A program made the translations under genes and the position numbers. DNA of 9,656 bases, from the NCBI GenBank assembly GCA_013214425.1, contig JABSPN010000091.1, forward strand, positions 1-9,656. The letters run 5' to 3'. The DNA is from Flavobacteriaceae bacterium. GTDB lineage: Bacteria; Bacteroidota; Bacteroidia; Flavobacteriales; Flavobacteriaceae. Within the stretch, counting starts at the first letter, position 1. Each line of letters starts with the position of its first letter. The notes under the pieces are model-generated. The model did no database searches. It saw nothing but the letters and a program-made list of their open reading frames with translations, and had not been told where the DNA came from. Positions 7,149 through 9,656 of this stretch are shown one piece after another.

Positions 7149-8264
7149 ATGGAAGATCATAACGAAGAACAAATAAACGAGCAAAATCCTGAGGAGAATC
7201 AGCCAATAACTAATACTCCTGAAAACACTCCGGTTGAGCCAACAGAAAATGAACCTGCTGCAAGTGCACCTAAACCACGTGCTCAAGAAGAAACATTAGA
7301 ATTCCAAAGCAGAGTAGATTTACTTGAGCTCCAAGCCAATATAGTTCGTATAAAAGAACAATTACAACGGGTCTTAGTGGGACAGACAGATATGGTAGAT
7401 TTATTAATTGTATCACTTCTGGCTGGAGGCCACTCACTCATTGAAGGAGTACCGGGTGTAGCCAAAACGATTACAGCTCGATTATTAGCCAAAACGCTAA
7501 ATATCGGATTTAGCAGAATTCAATTTACGCCAGATTTAATGCCTTCTGATATTTTAGGAACCTCTATTTTCGATATGAAAAAATCTGAGTTCGAATTTAA
7601 AAAAGGGCCTATTTTCTCCAATATGATTCTTATTGATGAGATCAATAGGGCACCTGCTAAAACTCAGGCCGCACTATTTGAAGTAATGGAAGAGCGTCAG
7701 ATTACTATCGATGGAAATAAATTTCCTATGGATCCACCATTCATGGTTTTAGCGACGCAAAACCCTGTAGAGCAAGAAGGAACGTACAGGCTTCCTGAAG
7801 CGCAATTAGATCGTTTTTTATTCAAAATAGAAGTAGGGTATCCAACTCTGGAAGATGAAGTAGAAATCATTTCTCGTGAACACCGATTAGAAGACAAACA
7901 AAAAATAGATCAAATCGATACTATAATTGAAGCTAAAGATATCATCAAACTTCAATCTATAGTAACTAAAATCAGAGTAGAAGAAAACATTCTTAAATAT
8001 ATTGCTGAATTAGTTGTGAATACACGTAACAATGCCTTTCTATATTTAGGAGCTTCGCCAAGAGCTACCATCTCAATTTTAAAAGCATCTAAAGCCTTTG
8101 CAGCGCTTAACGCAAGAGATTTTGTAACTCCTGAAGATATTAAAAGGGCAGCTATCCCAGTTTTACAACACAGAGTTATTGTAACTCCTGAAAGAGAAAT
8201 GGAAGGAATTACTGCAAAACAAATCATTACTCAAATTATTGAAAACGTAGAGATCCCTAGATAA
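7149..8264 (+). CDS. MoxR-family AAA+ ATPase
   Basis: This 371-residue cytosolic protein is a MoxR-type AAA+ ATPase, a class thought to act as a chaperone that remodels partner proteins, often with vWA or DUF58 proteins. Walker A is GVPGVAKT (100-107), Walker B ILIDEINRA (160-168), sensor 1 ATQNP (202-206), the arginine-finger region LPEAQLDRFLF (215-225) and sensor 2 GASPRAT (301-307). All key residues look intact, so the enzyme should be active. The N-terminus has about 48 extra residues rich in Glu, Pro, Asn and Thr, probably disordered; MoxR proteins are more often about 320-340 residues. It begins 12 nt after the DUF4350 stop, and its DUF58 partner follows after 2 nt. The genes around it suggest a membrane-bound target. 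Confidence 0.96.
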   Translation: MEDHNEEQINEQNPEENQPITNTPENTPVEPTENEPAASAPKPRAQEETLEFQSRVDLLELQANIVRIKEQLQRVLVGQTDMVDLLIVSLLAGGHSLIEGVPGVAKTITARLLAKTLNIGFSRIQFTPDLMPSDILGTSIFDMKKSEFEFKKGPIFSNMILIDEINRAPAKTQAALFEVMEERQITIDGNKFPMDPPFMVLATQNPVEQEGTYRLPEAQLDRFLFKIEVGYPTLEDEVEIISREHRLEDKQKIDQIDTIIEAKDIIKLQSIVTKIRVEENILKYIAELVVNTRNNAFLYLGASPRATISILKASKAFAALNARDFVTPEDIKRAAIPVLQHRVIVTPEREMEGITAKQIITQIIENVEIPR

Positions 8265-8266
8265 TT

Positions 8267-9601
8267 ATGATTCGGTTTTTCAAAAGTTTATACATACAAA
8301 AACGTTTTTTTATCGTGATCGCCATCATGGTTATCCTGTTTGTATTGGCTTTTGTTGTTCCTCTTTTATTTCCAATACTACAGATTGGTCTTATCATCAT
8401 TGCAGTATTTATTGTACTGGACATTTTCACTCTTTATTTAGTGAAAACTGGAATTAATGGAATACGAGTTTGTCCTGAAAAATTATCTAATGGAGATGAT
8501 AATAAAATTCAAATTCACATAGAGAACTTTTACACCTTCCCGATTAGTACTATCGTTATTGATGAAATTCCTATTCAGTTTCAGAAAAGAAATTTCCAAA
8601 TTACACAAAAACTCAAGGCACAAAGTGATCAATTATTCGACTATAAACTCAAGCCTTCTGATAGAGGAGAATATCACTTCGGAAAATTAAATATCTATGT
8701 TAGTTCTCCAATTGGTCTGGTTTCCAAGCGATATATTTTTGATGATAAGAAAATGATTCCGTGTTATCCTTCATTTATTCAATTGAAGAAATTTGATTTT
8801 GCCTCATTCAGTACTAAAACAGCTGAGCATGGTATTAATAAAATCAGGCGTATTGGTCATACCATGGAATTTGAACAAATCAAAGATTATGTTACTGGTG
8901 ATGATATCAGATCCTTGAACTGGAAAGCTACTGCGAAGCGAAATCAATTGATGATAAATCAATATACAGACGAGAAATCTCAAGTCGTTTATTCAGTCAT
9001 TGATCAGGGACGTGTCATGAAAATGCCATTCGAAGGAATGAGCTTGCTAGACTACGCCATTAACGCGACTCTTGCAGTTAGTAATGTGATATTAAAAAAA
9101 CAGGATAAAGCTGGGATATTTAGTTTTTCTAAAAAAGTTGGGAATATCGTAGTTGCTGAAAGAAGAATGTCTCAGATGAATTATATTATGGAAACACTCT
9201 ATAATATGAAAACCGATTTCTTCGAATCTGATTATAGTAGATTGTATGCCGATATTAAAAGACGTATCCCAAATAGAAGTTTGTTTATACTGTACACGAA
9301 TTTCGAAACTCTTGACGGACTTAACAGACAACTACCCTATCTTAAAGCTATCGCTAAAAATCATTTACTTATTGTTGTGTTCTTTCAGAATACTGAACTT
9401 AACAAAATTGTTGAGAAAAAAGCCAAAACTGTACGAGAAGTCTATGATAAAGTTGCTGCTGAAAAGTTTATGTTCGAGAAAAAATTAATCGTTAACGAGC
9501 TAAAGAAGTTCGGAATTCATTCTATCCTTACTGAACCAGAAAACTTAACCCTTAATACCATCAATAAATACTTAGAAATGAAAGCCCGCGGACTTCATTA
9601 A
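8267..9601 (+). CDS. DUF58 domain protein with N-terminal membrane segments
   Basis: This 444-residue protein starts with two membrane segments (about 13-35 and 38-58). A beta-rich region (about 65-160) follows, then the DUF58 core: MEFEQIKDYVTGDDIRSLNWKATAK (200-224) is the family signature (EFe.iReY..GDd.R.inWk..A+). A vWA-like domain runs from about 238 to 435. The expected metal-site start is VIDQGRVM (244-251): Asp246 is kept but the DxSxS serines are missing, so metal binding by a standard MIDAS is doubtful. DUF58 proteins nearly always pair with MoxR ATPases, and the 2-nt spacing from the MoxR stop fits this. It probably docks the ATPase to the inner membrane. It is the last confident gene of the operon; no terminator is seen after it. 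Confidence 0.94.
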   Translation: MIRFFKSLYIQKRFFIVIAIMVILFVLAFVVPLLFPILQIGLIIIAVFIVLDIFTLYLVKTGINGIRVCPEKLSNGDDNKIQIHIENFYTFPISTIVIDEIPIQFQKRNFQITQKLKAQSDQLFDYKLKPSDRGEYHFGKLNIYVSSPIGLVSKRYIFDDKKMIPCYPSFIQLKKFDFASFSTKTAEHGINKIRRIGHTMEFEQIKDYVTGDDIRSLNWKATAKRNQLMINQYTDEKSQVVYSVIDQGRVMKMPFEGMSLLDYAINATLAVSNVILKKQDKAGIFSFSKKVGNIVVAERRMSQMNYIMETLYNMKTDFFESDYSRLYADIKRRIPNRSLFILYTNFETLDGLNRQLPYLKAIAKNHLLIVVFFQNTELNKIVEKKAKTVREVYDKVAAEKFMFEKKLIVNELKKFGIHSILTEPENLTLNTINKYLEMKARGLH

Positions 9602-9636
9602 TTAATGATGTATTGAGTTAATAAAGGAATGAATTA

Positions 9637-9656
9637 ATGGGGAATTCATACAATTC
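9637..9656 (+). CDS. Possible start of a further gene (partial)
   Basis: An ATG at 9637 opens a frame (MGNSYN...) that runs to the window edge. AAAGGA lies about 8 nt upstream, a rather good Shine-Dalgarno spacing, and the DUF58 stop is 35 nt before it. Only six codons are visible, so this is a weak candidate. If real, it would be the seventh gene of the rightward operon. Confidence 0.2.

Noticed and set aside
7283..8227. Minus-strand open frames inside the MoxR gene
   Set aside because: They lie fully within an intact, motif-complete ATPase gene, lack recognisable domains and behave as shadows of its codon pattern.
2402..9601. Phage-defence island
   Set aside because: MoxR with vWA-like partners occurs in proposed conflict systems, but no nuclease, toxin, nucleotide sensor or mobile-element sign is visible here, and the gene order looks like a conserved chromosomal envelope module.
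9630..9648. Inverted repeat TGAATT/AATTCA as a terminator after the DUF58 gene
   Set aside because: The stem is only six AT-rich pairs with no T-run, and it overlaps a possible next start codon.

Overview
The window looks like chromosomal DNA of a marine-type member of the Flavobacteriaceae (phylum Bacteroidota). The DNA is AT-rich, intergenic gaps are very short, Shine-Dalgarno sequences are mostly absent, and candidate -7 elements of the Bacteroidota form TAnnTTTG occur. The protein families (a CoA-pyrophosphatase-type Nudix enzyme, a lipoprotein cyclophilin, and a SpoIIM/DUF4129/DUF4350/MoxR/DUF58 run) are typical of that group. Genus cannot be fixed from the sequence alone. No phage, IS element, CRISPR array, tRNA or rRNA was seen.

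Left part (1-2234): the 3' end of an unidentified plus-strand gene meets a minus-strand gene pair tail to tail, with both stop codons inside one TTAA. The pair is a Nudix hydrolase (first transcribed) followed by a PlsC-like acyltransferase with altered catalytic motifs. The Nudix gene diverges from a lipoprotein cyclophilin, with only one base between the two start codons.

Middle (2235-2401): a convergent gap holds a structured, imperfectly palindromic repeat of the GTCATTCTG...GAAGAATCT type. It is drawn as three stems around a junction and may also act as a two-way terminator.

Right part (2402-9601): an RDD-family membrane protein reads leftward. A tightly packed six-gene operon reads rightward: SpoIIM/DUF95-like protein, multi-pass membrane protein, DUF4129 protein, DUF4350 lipoprotein, MoxR AAA+ ATPase and DUF58 protein. 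Three successive junctions overlap (20, 11 and 8 nt) and the last two gaps are 12 and 2 nt, so this is almost certainly one transcript. Two genes, DUF4129 and DUF4350, appear to start at TTG inside the end of the previous gene.

Taken together, the RDD gene and the operon encode four membrane proteins or membrane-anchored proteins with extracytoplasmic parts, a cytosolic MoxR-type ATPase, and a DUF58 protein that is the usual MoxR partner. The same set of families (RDD, SpoIIM, DUF58, MoxR, DUF4350, DUF4129) recurs, from memory, around moxR2 in mycobacteria. This is therefore a conserved module of unknown function and the best candidate here for an undescribed system: possibly an ATPase-driven envelope machine that assembles or remodels a membrane complex. 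The last 55 bases hold at most the start of a further gene.
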